Under the pieces are notes generated by a model. The model was not told the DNA's origin. It searched no databases and was given only the letters and a program-made list of their open reading frames with translations. From NCBI RefSeq assembly GCF_035916875.1, contig NZ_JAXUHN010000094.1, positions 124,001 to 188,000 on the forward strand: 64,000 nt of DNA. Direction: 5' to 3'. This DNA is from Methylomicrobium sp035916875 (GTDB lineage: Bacteria > Pseudomonadota > Gammaproteobacteria > Methylococcales > Methylomonadaceae). Made by a program: the position numbers and the translations under genes. Shown here in pieces: positions 9,028-18,003 of the stretch (position 1 is its first letter; every line of letters begins with the position of its first letter).

Positions 9028-9474
9028 TCAATTTAACGCTGACTGCGTCTGGTTTTTGTATAAATTAATGAAATCCTGCATACTCAATGTGGCAATTACG
9101 TTCCCGTCATCATCCAGAATCTCATAGAGTACGCCCTCGTTACCGCGAATGCTGAAATAGACGACCGCATCCTGATCTCCGCCGCCTTCCCGATGCGGTT
9201 CGTCAATGGGCAGGCTGGAGGTGTAACTGCCGACCGGCCTGATTTCCTTGAGTCTGCCATCGGCTTCATACAGGCGATGCTCGCCTTGTATAACAAAGGT
9301 TTTATTCAGGGCCTTATGCCTGTGCAGCACAATCTGCCGGTGTGCGGCAAACTTAAAAATTATGTCGATAATCTTGTTCTGCTCGTCAATATCAAGAATC
9401 GAATAAAGCAAATGCTCGATATCGCCCAAGGTTTGCCATTTGATGTCTGCGTTTTCAAAAAGGTGGCCGGACAT
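9028..9474 (-). CDS. Cupin-like protein (ChrR-like/dioxygenase-like barrel)
   Basis: A 148-residue soluble protein, read leftward. The middle carries a cupin-like pattern with histidines in IVLHRHKALNKTFVIQGEH, then a short strand-rich region with EGGGDQDAVVYFSI. The best family guess is the cupin group annotated as ChrR-like or 2,4'-dihydroxyacetophenone-dioxygenase-like; the substrate is unknown. It is followed after 23 bases by the exported DUF2380-like gene and faces away from a MoxY-like kinase gene 235 bases further right, a context that hints at alcohol oxidation or its control. That functional link is inference. Confidence 0.65.
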   Translation of the reverse strand: MSGHLFENADIKWQTLGDIEHLLYSILDIDEQNKIIDIIFKFAAHRQIVLHRHKALNKTFVIQGEHRLYEADGRLKEIRPVGSYTSSLPIDEPHREGGGDQDAVVYFSIRGNEGVLYEILDDDGNVIATLSMQDFINLYKNQTQSALN

Positions 9475-9709
9475 GGGATTTTTCCTTATGGTTGTTAGGG
9501 TTCTGAGGATCGAGTGTTTTTTAATTGCCTTGGGCTTATGATGCGGCTCCAGGCAAGCAACAATTTATGACATGATGGAGGGGCCGTAAACCGAGATTTG
9601 CCTGCAAAGTACGGGCAATTTGCCCGCGTTCGATCAAACCTCTTTTCAGAGCGCTTCGCGTCTCTTAGAATGCAGTTTACCGCCGGATAGGTAGCCAGGC
9701 AGACCGATC

Positions 9710-11053
9710 ATGAATCTACAATTCCATTTATTGTCCCGTATCGTTGTGGGCGCCTTGGTGTGCTTGTTGGCTACGTCCGCCTATGTGCTGTATCGCAGTG
9801 ACCGGCAATCCATACAGAGGACGCAGGACACCGCTGAATCGCTGGGCAAGCAACTGGACTTTCAGTTGTTGCGGATCAACGCCGGTTTTGGCCAAGCCCG
9901 CCAGTTTCCTGATTTTGCGCTCTGGAAGCAGACTGCCAGCGCGCCTGGAATTTGTGTCCGCTTTGTGCCGGTAGACGCTTCAGTCCCATACAGTCTGTGC
10001 AACGGGGCCAAACCGTCTACGCACGGATGGCCGGATGTGTTCGAGACTTTTTACCGTCGGTTTTTCAATCCCGGTTTTGAGATAAGCCGACCGATTGCAT
10101 TTAATGACCGGGTTTATGGTTCGCTGACGGTTGCTTCCAGTGTCGAGATGGACATAGAGCAGACCTGGAGCAATATCTGCGACCTGATGGGGCTGTCTGC
10201 GATTACCGTTTTGGCGGTTTGCGCATTGGTTTATCTAAGTATCGAGCGGGCCTTACGCCCGGCAGGCATTATTGTCTCCGCATTGGAAACGATGGGAAAA
10301 GGCAATTTAGCTTATCGTCTGCCAACGTTTGAATTGCTTGAATGGCAACGTACTGCCGCCGCCATCAATCAACTCGCGGCCAGTCAGCAGCAACTTTTAG
10401 AAGAACGCCAAAAGCTCGCCGTCAAGCTTATCAATATGCAAGAAGAAGAGCGCCGCTATCTGGCGCGCGAACTGCATGACGAGTTCGGTCAATGTCTGGC
10501 CGCCATCAACGCCGTCGCCGCATCGATTGCCCATAGCGCAGAGCAACAGGGCTCGGCGTTGATCGATGAAGCCGAGCATATCGGCCGAATCAGCCAGCGA
10601 ATGATGGGCGGCGTGCGTGGGTTGCTGGGGCGTTTGCGCTCCGCCGAGCTCGACGAACTGGGGCTTGCCGCCAGTCTGAATAGCCTGGTAGCGGGATGGA
10701 ATACACGTAGCGGCGGCCGGACCCGTTATCGGCTGAACATCGTCGGCGACTGTGCCGCGCTGCCTGAGCCGCTGGCGGTTACGCTGTTTCGGATTGCTCA
10801 GGAGTGCCTAACCAATATTGCGAAACATGCGGCTGCAGCGACGGCCAACGTGACGCTGACTGTCGGCAAGGATGTGGTCACTTTGACCGTCCAGGACGAC
10901 GGCATCGCCAACGCACAGCCTTTTGTCGAGGGGCCGGGCATCGGCCTGCTCGGCATCCGCGAGCGCGTCACTGCGTTGCAGGGCCATCTAGCGCTTGCAA
11001 TCGTCCAGCCGCACGGTTTGCGGGTCGAAGCCGAATTGCCGATTGAGGCGTAG
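9710..11053 (+). CDS. MoxY-like sensor histidine kinase
   Basis: A 447-residue membrane kinase of the NarL-partner (HisKA_3) type. TM1 lies at about residues 7-28, a periplasmic sensor region of the LapD/MoxY N-terminal type at about 30-157, TM2 at about 158-177, a HAMP-like linker, then the dimerisation helix with phospho-accepting His256 in ARELHDEFGQ. The N-box (CLTNIAKHA) and G-box (GPGIGLLGIRERV) of the ATPase domain are present. MoxY of Paracoccus, with MoxX, controls methanol oxidation; here the same role in a methylotroph is plausible but inferred. The response regulator starts 2 bases after the stop. Confidence 0.85.
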   Translation: MNLQFHLLSRIVVGALVCLLATSAYVLYRSDRQSIQRTQDTAESLGKQLDFQLLRINAGFGQARQFPDFALWKQTASAPGICVRFVPVDASVPYSLCNGAKPSTHGWPDVFETFYRRFFNPGFEISRPIAFNDRVYGSLTVASSVEMDIEQTWSNICDLMGLSAITVLAVCALVYLSIERALRPAGIIVSALETMGKGNLAYRLPTFELLEWQRTAAAINQLAASQQQLLEERQKLAVKLINMQEEERRYLARELHDEFGQCLAAINAVAASIAHSAEQQGSALIDEAEHIGRISQRMMGGVRGLLGRLRSAELDELGLAASLNSLVAGWNTRSGGRTRYRLNIVGDCAALPEPLAVTLFRIAQECLTNIAKHAAAATANVTLTVGKDVVTLTVQDDGIANAQPFVEGPGIGLLGIRERVTALQGHLALAIVQPHGLRVEAELPIEA

Positions 11054-11055
11054 AC

Positions 11056-11766
11056 ATGACTTTTTCGGCAACGATCAATATTCTCCTGGTTGACGATCAC
11101 GCCATCGTTCGCGAAGGCTATCGCGCGCTGCTGGCAAAGCACGCCGGCTTGCGGGTGGTCGCGGAAGCGGCAGACGCTGTCCAGGCCTATCGGCAATTCA
11201 AAGAATGCAGTCCGGATGTCGTGATTACCGATCTTTCCCTACCCGGAAGCAGCGGTCTGGAACTCATCAGCCGTATCAAACAACGCAGTACGGAGGCAAA
11301 GATTCTGGTGTTCAGCATGCATCAAAATCCGAGTTTTGCGGTGCAGGCATGCCGCGCCGGTGCCTTGGGTTACATTACCAAAAGCAGTGCGCCGAAGGTC
11401 TTGCTGTGTGCGATTGGCGAAGTCTATGCCGGCCGGTACACCCTGAGTCCCGATATCGCCCAGGCTCTGGCGCTGGAAAAACTGGGCAGCGAGCGTATGG
11501 CCCTGGAGACGCTCACGGTACGGGAGTTCGAGATTCTGCGCCTGCTGGTCGACGCGCAAACGGTCGAAGACATTGCGCAAACTCTCAACATCAGCCCGAA
11601 AACGGTCTGCAATTGCCATTATGTGATCAAACGCAAACTCGGCGTGGCCAGTGACATAGAACTCATGCGATTGGCGATTAGGTTGAATGTGATTGATCTC
11701 TTGGAATTGTCCGGTTCGGCAAAAACAACAATCGAAGGGGCCTCGTTCCCGCCCGAAACCTTTTAA
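11056..11766 (+). CDS. LuxR/NarL-type response regulator (MoxX-like)
   Basis: A 236-residue regulator: receiver domain at residues about 7-125 with the acidic pair LVDDH and phospho-acceptor Asp59 in VVITDLSLPG, and a C-terminal LuxR-type helix-turn-helix at about 150-212 (LTVREFEILRLLVDAQTVEDIA, shown in parts: TVREFEILRLL and ISPKTVCNCH). It follows the kinase by 2 bases and is certainly its partner. MoxX/MxaB-like regulators act on methanol dehydrogenase promoters in methylotrophs; the targets here cannot be seen. The HTH has Cys-Asn-Cys where many relatives have Val-x-x. Confidence 0.88.
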   Translation: MTFSATINILLVDDHAIVREGYRALLAKHAGLRVVAEAADAVQAYRQFKECSPDVVITDLSLPGSSGLELISRIKQRSTEAKILVFSMHQNPSFAVQACRAGALGYITKSSAPKVLLCAIGEVYAGRYTLSPDIAQALALEKLGSERMALETLTVREFEILRLLVDAQTVEDIAQTLNISPKTVCNCHYVIKRKLGVASDIELMRLAIRLNVIDLLELSGSAKTTIEGASFPPETF

Positions 11767-11916
11767 GTATTGGCACCGATTGAATTTTGGCAGGCGTTAT
11801 GGACTCATTCCGGATTTTGATCGGCCAACGAATTGATAAGATTCTTCCTGTAAATTTAATAGCTTAGAATCGAAATGTTTGATAGAGTTTCAACCGGTAT
11901 CAACAGGAAGAGCATT

Positions 11917-12195
11917 TTATCCTGCTATCGACCAATACTTGCCGTACATCCGGTAGCAGCTACAGCTTGCGTGCAGTCTTTTCCAGACATCCTGTTTGCA
12001 CCGGCGCGAGAATCGTTTAAAAACAGAATGCCAATTGCGCAATGACGTCGGCAACAAACGCCCTTGCGTACCGCTACGCAAAATCCGTAACACGGCTTTC
12101 GGAAACGGAAGACATGTTTCTATGGGCCCAACAGACTCGTCCATGATCCAGCATAAAGTATTTTCCATTGGTTGTCGCTCAATTCCGTTACTCAT
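11917..12195 (-). pseudogene. Remnant of an IS5-family transposase (N-terminal part)
   Basis: Leftward open stretch whose middle reads VLRILRSGTQGRLLP and NWHSVFKRFSRR, matching the N-terminal DNA-binding region of IS5-family (IS427-like) transposases. After KRLHASC it departs from the family and ends, and no DDE catalytic part follows. No terminal inverted repeats were found. The surrounding gap (11767-12364, about 600 bases) otherwise holds no gene; a loose pair GATTCT/AGAATC flanks 11838-11872 but nothing more. This is a decayed insertion sequence. Confidence 0.65.
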
Positions 12196-12364
12196 CTTCG
12201 TCTATAATGGGCGGGAACTTTGTATAGTGGTTACAAAATGTCAACAGAACCTAATCATTCTGCTAATCTTTTTCAAAGAATATTTACAGTAAGTGCCTTC
12301 TTTCTTCGATACATGGGAGAAGCAGTGATTATCAAAAGTTTATGTCCTCAGGAAGGTGAGTACC

Positions 12365-12547
12365 ATGGCCGATTGGAAAGACGAACTTATTAAACAGATT
12401 GACGATTGCGAGGCGCATAAGAGTAGGCTGAGGCCTTTTGAAGGACAGTTTCTATTGAACTTACGGCAGCGGTTGAATAAAGACAAGCCCCTTACGCCCA
12501 ATCAGGAAGAGACCTTGGACTACCTGTTGTCCAAGGTCACCAAGTAA
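12365..12547 (+). CDS. Small hypothetical protein
   Basis: A 60-residue, charged, soluble protein (MADWKDELIKQIDDCEAH). The ATG at 12365 is chosen because GGAAGG lies eight bases ahead; a GTG nine bases upstream is in frame but has poorer spacing. Predicted to be mostly helical, with one Cys and no membrane segment. I do not recognise a family. It stands alone between an IS remnant and another small orphan gene. Confidence 0.6.
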   Translation: MADWKDELIKQIDDCEAHKSRLRPFEGQFLLNLRQRLNKDKPLTPNQEETLDYLLSKVTK

Positions 12548-12785
12548 TTGCGTATCCACCGAAGGAAGATTTCTGGGGGGGCGAACTAAACTATGGCGTT
12601 CGGTAGACTATTCCTGTTTGCTGTTTATCGCCATTTTTTTTAAATTTCCGGCCAGCGTCCTATTGAAACTATGTCATTAAACCCAATTAAAACCTTCGGC
12701 CATTGTCTCTATCAAAAAAGGGACTTTTTGTGGTGCTTTGTTTGCTACGATAATCTGTTCTATTTTCAATCGGGGGAAGATTAAA

Positions 12786-13031
12786 ATGTTTGAGGCAGAA
12801 AGAATTTATAGCCAACGTAACCCTAAAACAGGAATGACAGAATGGTTCTTTTATGCGCGGGAATGCAGCTTTGGGCCTTTTAGCAACGAAAAAATCGCGA
12901 AGGAAGAGCTTGATAATTTTATTCGCCACTGCGTCAAAAACCAAGCGGACGGTGGACGTAAACCTGCTAGTAAAACCTCAAAATTAAGCCTTGAACCGAT
13001 GCACGAGTTTGTATTTAAACGCCGAGATTAA
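12786..13031 (+). CDS. Small hypothetical protein
   Basis: An 81-residue protein (MFEAERIYSQRNPKTGMTEW) preceded by GGGGGAAG with good spacing. The sequence TEWFFYARECSFGPFSNEKIAKEEL resembles, in parts, short proteins that hold a WYFxxREG-like motif and a basic tail (residues 55-81 rich in Lys/Arg). No transmembrane segment or cysteine cluster. No family is recognised with confidence. The 238 bases upstream hold no gene, only an A/T-rich hairpin near 12713-12731. Confidence 0.55.
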   Translation: MFEAERIYSQRNPKTGMTEWFFYARECSFGPFSNEKIAKEELDNFIRHCVKNQADGGRKPASKTSKLSLEPMHEFVFKRRD

Positions 13032-13199
13032 AAAAACTGCAATTCTGCCGCGACCGATTTCTTCAAGTGCTCAATGGCCGATTTTTAGCATTGACTAGGA
13101 CTTTAAGATGCGGGGTAATTTTTGGCCAATCAGAATTTTTGAGGACTGGCGCAGAGTCGATTTGAGGCCGCCACAGCAGGAAAGACCGAACATTCAATA

Positions 13200-13961
13200 T
13201 TAATTGCGTGCATACGCAAACTGGAACCCGATGACACCGTCAATGATGGATAGCTCTTCGGCGAGCGCGGCAATCGGCTCTTCAACGGAGCGGTCGATTG
13301 CCACTGCAATGAAATGCCATTCAACCTTCGCGTCACGGGTAATGATGGAAAATGATCGGCTGGCAATAGTATATCCTCTTTCCTTGGCATACTGCCGCAG
13401 GTGCTCGACGCTCGGAGCGGCATCCTTGCGAAACTCAAGTATTACGGCTATTTCCTCATGTGTGGGCAGTCGATTTTCAATCGTTTTAACCAAAACCATA
13501 CACATTGCTGAGAGGGCGGTGAGGAAAATAGCCCCCGGATAGAATCCTATGCCGACCATGATGCCAATCACCGAAGATGCCCAGATCGATGCCGCCGAGG
13601 TCAGGCCGCGGGTGGAAAACTGTTCGTGCACGATAACGCCAGCTCCGAGAAAGCCAATGCCTGTCACGATTCCTTGAATAACACGCGTCGGTTCCGTCAT
13701 ATTGGCAACCGCAATATGACCGTCTAACCAGGCTTCCGGGTAGCCAGAAATTGCAACCAACCCGGATGAAGCCATACAGACCAGTCCATAAGTCCGCATG
13801 CCTGCGGCGTGTCCATGATAGAAGCGTTCATAGCCGACCAGCACACCGAGAAGAAGGGCGGCCAGCAATTTAATCAGCAGCTTGATGTTGACAGCCAACC
13901 CGGGACCTGACCAGTTGAGGGCGCAAGAACCCTGATTTAAGGCCTCTACTAGCCAGGTCAT
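13200..13961 (-). CDS. MgtC/SapB family membrane protein
   Basis: A 253-residue inner-membrane protein. Residues about 25-155 hold four or five hydrophobic helices with family motifs: LLGVLVGYER, AAGMRTYGLVC, GIVTGIGFLGAGVI, GLTSAASIWASSVIG. The C-terminal 85 residues form a soluble ACT-like domain, as in many MgtC proteins. Family members are linked to growth at low magnesium and, in pathogens, to ATP synthase control; the role here is unknown. Read leftward, 69 bases after the DUF2252 gene, which reads the same way. Confidence 0.9.
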   Translation of the reverse strand: MTWLVEALNQGSCALNWSGPGLAVNIKLLIKLLAALLLGVLVGYERFYHGHAAGMRTYGLVCMASSGLVAISGYPEAWLDGHIAVANMTEPTRVIQGIVTGIGFLGAGVIVHEQFSTRGLTSAASIWASSVIGIMVGIGFYPGAIFLTALSAMCMVLVKTIENRLPTHEEIAVILEFRKDAAPSVEHLRQYAKERGYTIASRSFSIITRDAKVEWHFIAVAIDRSVEEPIAALAEELSIIDGVIGFQFAYARN

Positions 13962-14030
13962 GTTGTAAGCTGCAGGATGTTTGCCGGCATTAATAGATAC
14001 ATCGTTATCATGTTCGTGCCCACCTATTTT

Positions 14031-15233
14031 TTAGATAACTTGGAATGCGCCGTCATCATAAGACTCGGAGTATGTCTGCCAGTCTTCCTTGACTTGATTT
14101 GAAAGTTCGTAGGCCAGTTCCAACAATTTGAAGCGCCATTTTTTGCGCTCCGCAAAATCAATGAGCTCATCAGCGATGGCCGAGCCTTGACGCCCCGAAC
14201 TCCTTAACTGAGCCCATGCCACGCACTGCCCCATTACCTGCACCACGCCTGTCAGGCTGTCGATATGGCGGTGGTATTTAGCCAACGGAACACGGTCTTC
14301 GAACGGTTGCAAAGCCTGTAAAACGTAGGACCGCGTACCGATGACTTCCGGATACAGAAAGGCCATCGAAACGGCTTGCATGCGTCGTTGCAATGTAACG
14401 ACTCTTTCCGCTTCATTATTCCACGCGGGTTGAATAGTTGTTAAATGTTTCGCCATAGACGAGGGTCGCGCCTGTTTCAAGTCAAGCAGATAGTTCTGGT
14501 CAGGCGATCCCTTGCCCTCGACCAGAATGGCATAACGTTCGACACCAAGGCTTCCTGTTCCGGCGATACGGCGAGCAACGTCCAAAACTTTATAGAACTC
14601 CGGATGAGGCTGAGTGCTAGCGAAACGCTCCATAAAGCGGGTTACTTCGGTACGCTGCGCCTCGGATACCGGAAGTGATTTCTTGCCATCCAAAATAAAA
14701 TGCCGTAGCTTGTGTTGTTTCTGAGTACGAGTATTAAGAAAATCTACGCGAGTGCGCTGCCGCAATTGCTCCAGTAATTCTCTAACCATTCCTTGAGTTG
14801 TTTCTCTCTCGACCCAGCGGGCTTTACCCGTTAACAGTGCCTCAGCATAGGACTCGATGAATTGCTCCGATAGCTTTTTTGCATTCTCGGTAGAAATGTC
14901 AAAGGAATGTGCGCTTACCATGATGCTTGTGATCATTCTCGACAACTCCCAACTGGGCGGCGCCAGCGCGGCTTCGTCGAAATCATTGATATCGAAATAA
15001 ACGAGCCGATTGTCGCCCTTATAGCTGCCGAAATTCTCTAGATGCAGATCACCACAACACCACGTCAGCGGTGCCGATTTACAGATGCCGCTCTTAGGCA
15101 AACGGTCATAGAAGAGATGGTTCGTACCTCTTAGAAAAGCAAAAGCATTGCTACGCATCGCGCTGTATTTCAAGGCCAGCCGCTCGGGATCACGGCCTTT
15201 ATTCGCATTAAGTATTCGGTTGACGATCTTCAT
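14031..15233 (-). CDS. DUF2252 family protein (kinase-like fold)
   Basis: A 400-residue DUF2252 (COG4320) protein. I start at the ATG at 15233 since AGGAGG lies four bases ahead; an ATG 18 bases upstream would place that AGGAGG inside the gene. Conserved motifs are FLRGTNHLFYDR, WCCGDLHLENFG and VYFDINDFDEA; the GDLHxxN and DxNDFD pair resembles the catalytic loop and metal site of aminoglycoside-phosphotransferase-like kinases. Substrate unknown. It probably shares a transcript with the MgtC-like gene downstream. Confidence 0.88.
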   Translation of the reverse strand: MKIVNRILNANKGRDPERLALKYSAMRSNAFAFLRGTNHLFYDRLPKSGICKSAPLTWCCGDLHLENFGSYKGDNRLVYFDINDFDEAALAPPSWELSRMITSIMVSAHSFDISTENAKKLSEQFIESYAEALLTGKARWVERETTQGMVRELLEQLRQRTRVDFLNTRTQKQHKLRHFILDGKKSLPVSEAQRTEVTRFMERFASTQPHPEFYKVLDVARRIAGTGSLGVERYAILVEGKGSPDQNYLLDLKQARPSSMAKHLTTIQPAWNNEAERVVTLQRRMQAVSMAFLYPEVIGTRSYVLQALQPFEDRVPLAKYHRHIDSLTGVVQVMGQCVAWAQLRSSGRQGSAIADELIDFAERKKWRFKLLELAYELSNQVKEDWQTYSESYDDGAFQVI

Positions 15234-15418
15234 CCAGCCTCCTAAGCGCATTAGATGTAGCCAAGTATAAGCGTATTTCCGGTATTAACCTTGTTCTGCG
15301 GCATACAATATCTGCCGCGGAGCAGTGCTAAACTTGACTGTGTAAATAATTCCGACCGCATTTTTTATAAAAATTTATTGCGCGTGCCCCATTAAAACAG
15401 TTACTGAAAGTGATAAAT

Positions 15419-15474
15419 ATTGGTTGCGGGTTCCCAACCAATTATTTCATCATGATTAGCAAGAGTATTGCTAA
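15419..15474. promoter_or_regulatory. Two adjacent palindromes upstream of the cytochrome gene
   Basis: First, ATTGGTTG (15419-15426) pairs with CAACCAAT (15435-15442) across eight bases. Second, TTAGCAA-gagta-TTGCTAA (15456-15474) is a perfect 7-5-7 dyad, shaped like a dimeric regulator site. They lie about 90-140 bases before the start of the membrane cytochrome gene. Operator function is inference. Confidence 0.4.
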
Positions 15475-15561
15475 CCGCATATTCGTGTAAAATCCAGCGA
15501 CATTTTTTAAATAGAATCATGCCCTCGTTCTTTTGTTTCAAATCCGACAAGGTTTTCTCAA

Positions 15562-16305
15562 GTGACCCAAGTGACTTCGCTCTTTCTGCTTCCCCTAAAG
15601 TATAAAGTCCTGTTTACAGGATTCCTGATGGTTATCGGCTTAGGTTTAATGATGGCAGGCGCACAAATTATGCTTACCCATGGTATGGCCGATGGCAAGC
15701 CCGGACTTTCAATTAATGACATCATTTACAGTTACTACGGTAATCGTACAGGATCCAAGTTGGAATCTATGTTAAACGGCCAGATGAAAGCTATGGCGCC
15801 CGCTGAAGTCAGATTTGAACTCATTCAATGGACCCATGACGGAGCACCTGCCGCGCAATGGACAGATAAAATCGAACCGATAATTCAAAAGTATTGCGCC
15901 TCTTGTCATAATGGCGGTTCGGAATTACCCAATTTCACCAAACTTGAGAACTTAGAAAAAGCCGCTCAGGTTGATCATGGCGCTAGTATTAGCCTGCTCA
16001 CACGAGTTTCCCATATTCATTTATTCGGTATCTCTTTCATCTTTATGTTTGTGGGCTGGATTTTTGCGATGGCTGAATTTCCAAGCCGCTGGCAAATTCT
16101 CTTGATTGCAACACCTTTTGCATTCCTCATGTTAGATGTTCTATCCTGGTGGCTCACTAAGTTCTTTCCCGTATTTGCCTGGTTGACCATGATCGGCGGC
16201 ATCGGCTACAGTCTTGCTTCTACCGTGATGTTATTCACCTCGTTAGCCCAAATGTGGTTGCCTAAGAAATGGTGGTTATCCAGCTGGATTGACACGCAGC
16301 CTTGA
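15562..16305 (+). CDS. Membrane-anchored monohaem cytochrome c-like protein
   Basis: A 247-residue inner-membrane protein. TM1 covers about residues 15-38; a periplasmic loop carries one CASCH haem-c motif at residues 112-116; then about four hydrophobic segments follow between 148 and 238. The GTG at 15562 has AAGG nine bases ahead. The layout (helix, haem loop, helical bundle) resembles membrane subunits annotated as elongated cytochrome-like proteins in sulfur and C1 oxidisers, but I cannot name the family. A distal Met ligand is not obvious. It sits alone, with two palindromes upstream. Confidence 0.75.
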   Translation: MTQVTSLFLLPLKYKVLFTGFLMVIGLGLMMAGAQIMLTHGMADGKPGLSINDIIYSYYGNRTGSKLESMLNGQMKAMAPAEVRFELIQWTHDGAPAAQWTDKIEPIIQKYCASCHNGGSELPNFTKLENLEKAAQVDHGASISLLTRVSHIHLFGISFIFMFVGWIFAMAEFPSRWQILLIATPFAFLMLDVLSWWLTKFFPVFAWLTMIGGIGYSLASTVMLFTSLAQMWLPKKWWLSSWIDTQP

Positions 16306-16464
16306 GGCGCCACTGTAAAAAGTTAAATTCGCAGGCTACCGTTTCTGAGAGCGTTCGGGCAAGCCGGCGCTCAGACCGCAACGAAACGCCGGTATTTGTG
16401 CGTCAGATTCATCCCGTTGTTGAACTGCCCGTCGGCGCTTCCGCCAATGGACCGTGTGAGTTAG

Positions 16465-18003
16465 TCATGATTGGAGTTCGATTTCTCCAGGCCGCCACGT
16501 CTTGTCGAACCAGGGCTTCAGGGGGCCGTAGAGGCGCAGAATCGTGTTCCAGCCTTTTCCGGGGATAGTCTGCACCCAATTCGTTTCCTTGCCGGGGGGC
16601 GGTTTCGGCCCGAAGTAGATATCCACCGATCCGTCCTCATTCACCATGAGCCCTTTGGTTTGGCTGGAGACGCTCGGGAACTGCTGGTCGGTCTGGAGCA
16701 TCGCGCGCGTCTGGTTGCTGTAGACGATCACCGACCAGAAATCCTTCACGGGTATGTTGGGCGGCAAGTGCAGCTTATAGTTCTTCCCGCCGTTGAGCGG
16801 CTCCCGGTTGGCGTCACGGGCAGCCCATGCGTATTGGGAGCCGCGGCCGACCATTTTCTCCTCCATGGCTGGTGTGACGCCGGTGGCCATGAAGTAGTAA
16901 AAAATGTAGGCATCGAGGTTCAGCACATTCGACTGAGTCTGAAATTTGTAGCCACCGATGAACGGAAGTTGCCAGGCACTGTTCGGATAGTAATAGGCGT
17001 CTTTATCTCGAATCTTGAAGGCGATCGCACGGGCGGTTGCATCACCCACCGCGGCGGCATCGGAGAGGATCTTCTTCATCCGGCTATCCGGCGCGAACGG
17101 CTTGCCTTTCTGGATGCCGACCGCAGCATAGAACCCGAGCCGGATTTGATCGAGCGACTCGCTCGGCTCTTCCTGAACGACCTGATCAAGCAGTTCCCAG
17201 AATCCGTAGTTGGCGGGGGCGACCGTGTTGAAAGGCTTGCCGGAGAGGTCGACGAACTTCAGTTGCGGCGGCTTGGCGGCTTGGGAGAGCGGGTATATTT
17301 TCGTGAACTTTTTTACCAGCTCCACACCCGGTTTTGGGTCGCCGTTGACGAGGAAACTTCGCCAAGGGATCCAGAGATTGAACGTCGGCGATTGCACGAC
17401 GGTGTAGCCTTTCGGCACTTGGCCTTTGTAGCCGGGCGGCAGCAACAGGTACTTGCCGCCCTTGCCTTTGTCCGGCCCGGTAATACCGAGATCAATTACC
17501 CAGCGAAACCACATGTCGTTGATCGCGCCGAGCACCTTCGGCGGCACGTTCAGTACCAGCGGGCCTTTGCTGAGATCGAGCCAAGCCCAACTGTAGACGG
17601 TGTTGTCGTTCGGAGTGAGAAAGATCGAACGGGAGTCCATTAATTGCTCGAAAATCGGCACGGTGCCATTCACCGGCCCAAGTTCACGGATGGCGTTGCG
17701 ATTCGCGACTTGGCTCACGGCCGGTATCGCCAGCAGATAGGCTTGTACCGCGCGTTGAAAATCGAGGCTGTCATAGAGCTTCTCGACGGATGCATTGTCG
17801 GGGACTCCGTCGAAAAAGTTCAACGTGCCGACGTGCGTTTCGATCCTGTCCGGCGCCGCGATACCTGGCATGATTGGGGTCGAGTAATTATACTCGAGTG
17901 CTGCCTGCGCGCTGGGGAGTGTCTGCCCGATGCTGGGACAGGGAGTTGCCGTGAGAACGGCAGCGAAAGCTGCCCATAACCTCGGTTTGTTTCGCGTTTT
18001 CAT
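16465..18003 (-). CDS. Exported DUF1254/DUF1214 protein
   Basis: A 512-residue secreted protein with a signal peptide over residues 1-26 (cleavage near SIGQ). The N-terminal half matches DUF1254 (NRNAIRELGPVNGTVP, TPNDNTVYSWAWLDL) and the C-terminal half DUF1214 (NIPVKDFWSVIVYSNQTRAM, WVQTIPGKGWNTILRLYGP, taken in parts). These two domains nearly always occur together in periplasmic proteins of unknown function. A long open frame on the opposite strand here is an artefact of codon bias. It is flanked by a 160-base gap on its 3' side and about 900 gene-free bases on its 5' side. Confidence 0.9.
   Translation of the reverse strand: MKTRNKPRLWAAFAAVLTATPCPSIGQTLPSAQAALEYNYSTPIMPGIAAPDRIETHVGTLNFFDGVPDNASVEKLYDSLDFQRAVQAYLLAIPAVSQVANRNAIRELGPVNGTVPIFEQLMDSRSIFLTPNDNTVYSWAWLDLSKGPLVLNVPPKVLGAINDMWFRWVIDLGITGPDKGKGGKYLLLPPGYKGQVPKGYTVVQSPTFNLWIPWRSFLVNGDPKPGVELVKKFTKIYPLSQAAKPPQLKFVDLSGKPFNTVAPANYGFWELLDQVVQEEPSESLDQIRLGFYAAVGIQKGKPFAPDSRMKKILSDAAAVGDATARAIAFKIRDKDAYYYPNSAWQLPFIGGYKFQTQSNVLNLDAYIFYYFMATGVTPAMEEKMVGRGSQYAWAARDANREPLNGGKNYKLHLPPNIPVKDFWSVIVYSNQTRAMLQTDQQFPSVSSQTKGLMVNEDGSVDIYFGPKPPPGKETNWVQTIPGKGWNTILRLYGPLKPWFDKTWRPGEIELQS

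Noticed and set aside
16471..17643. 390-codon open frame opposite the DUF1254 gene
   Set aside because: Shadow of the real gene on the other strand; no family motifs and no ribosome site, while the leftward reading has a signal peptide and full domains.
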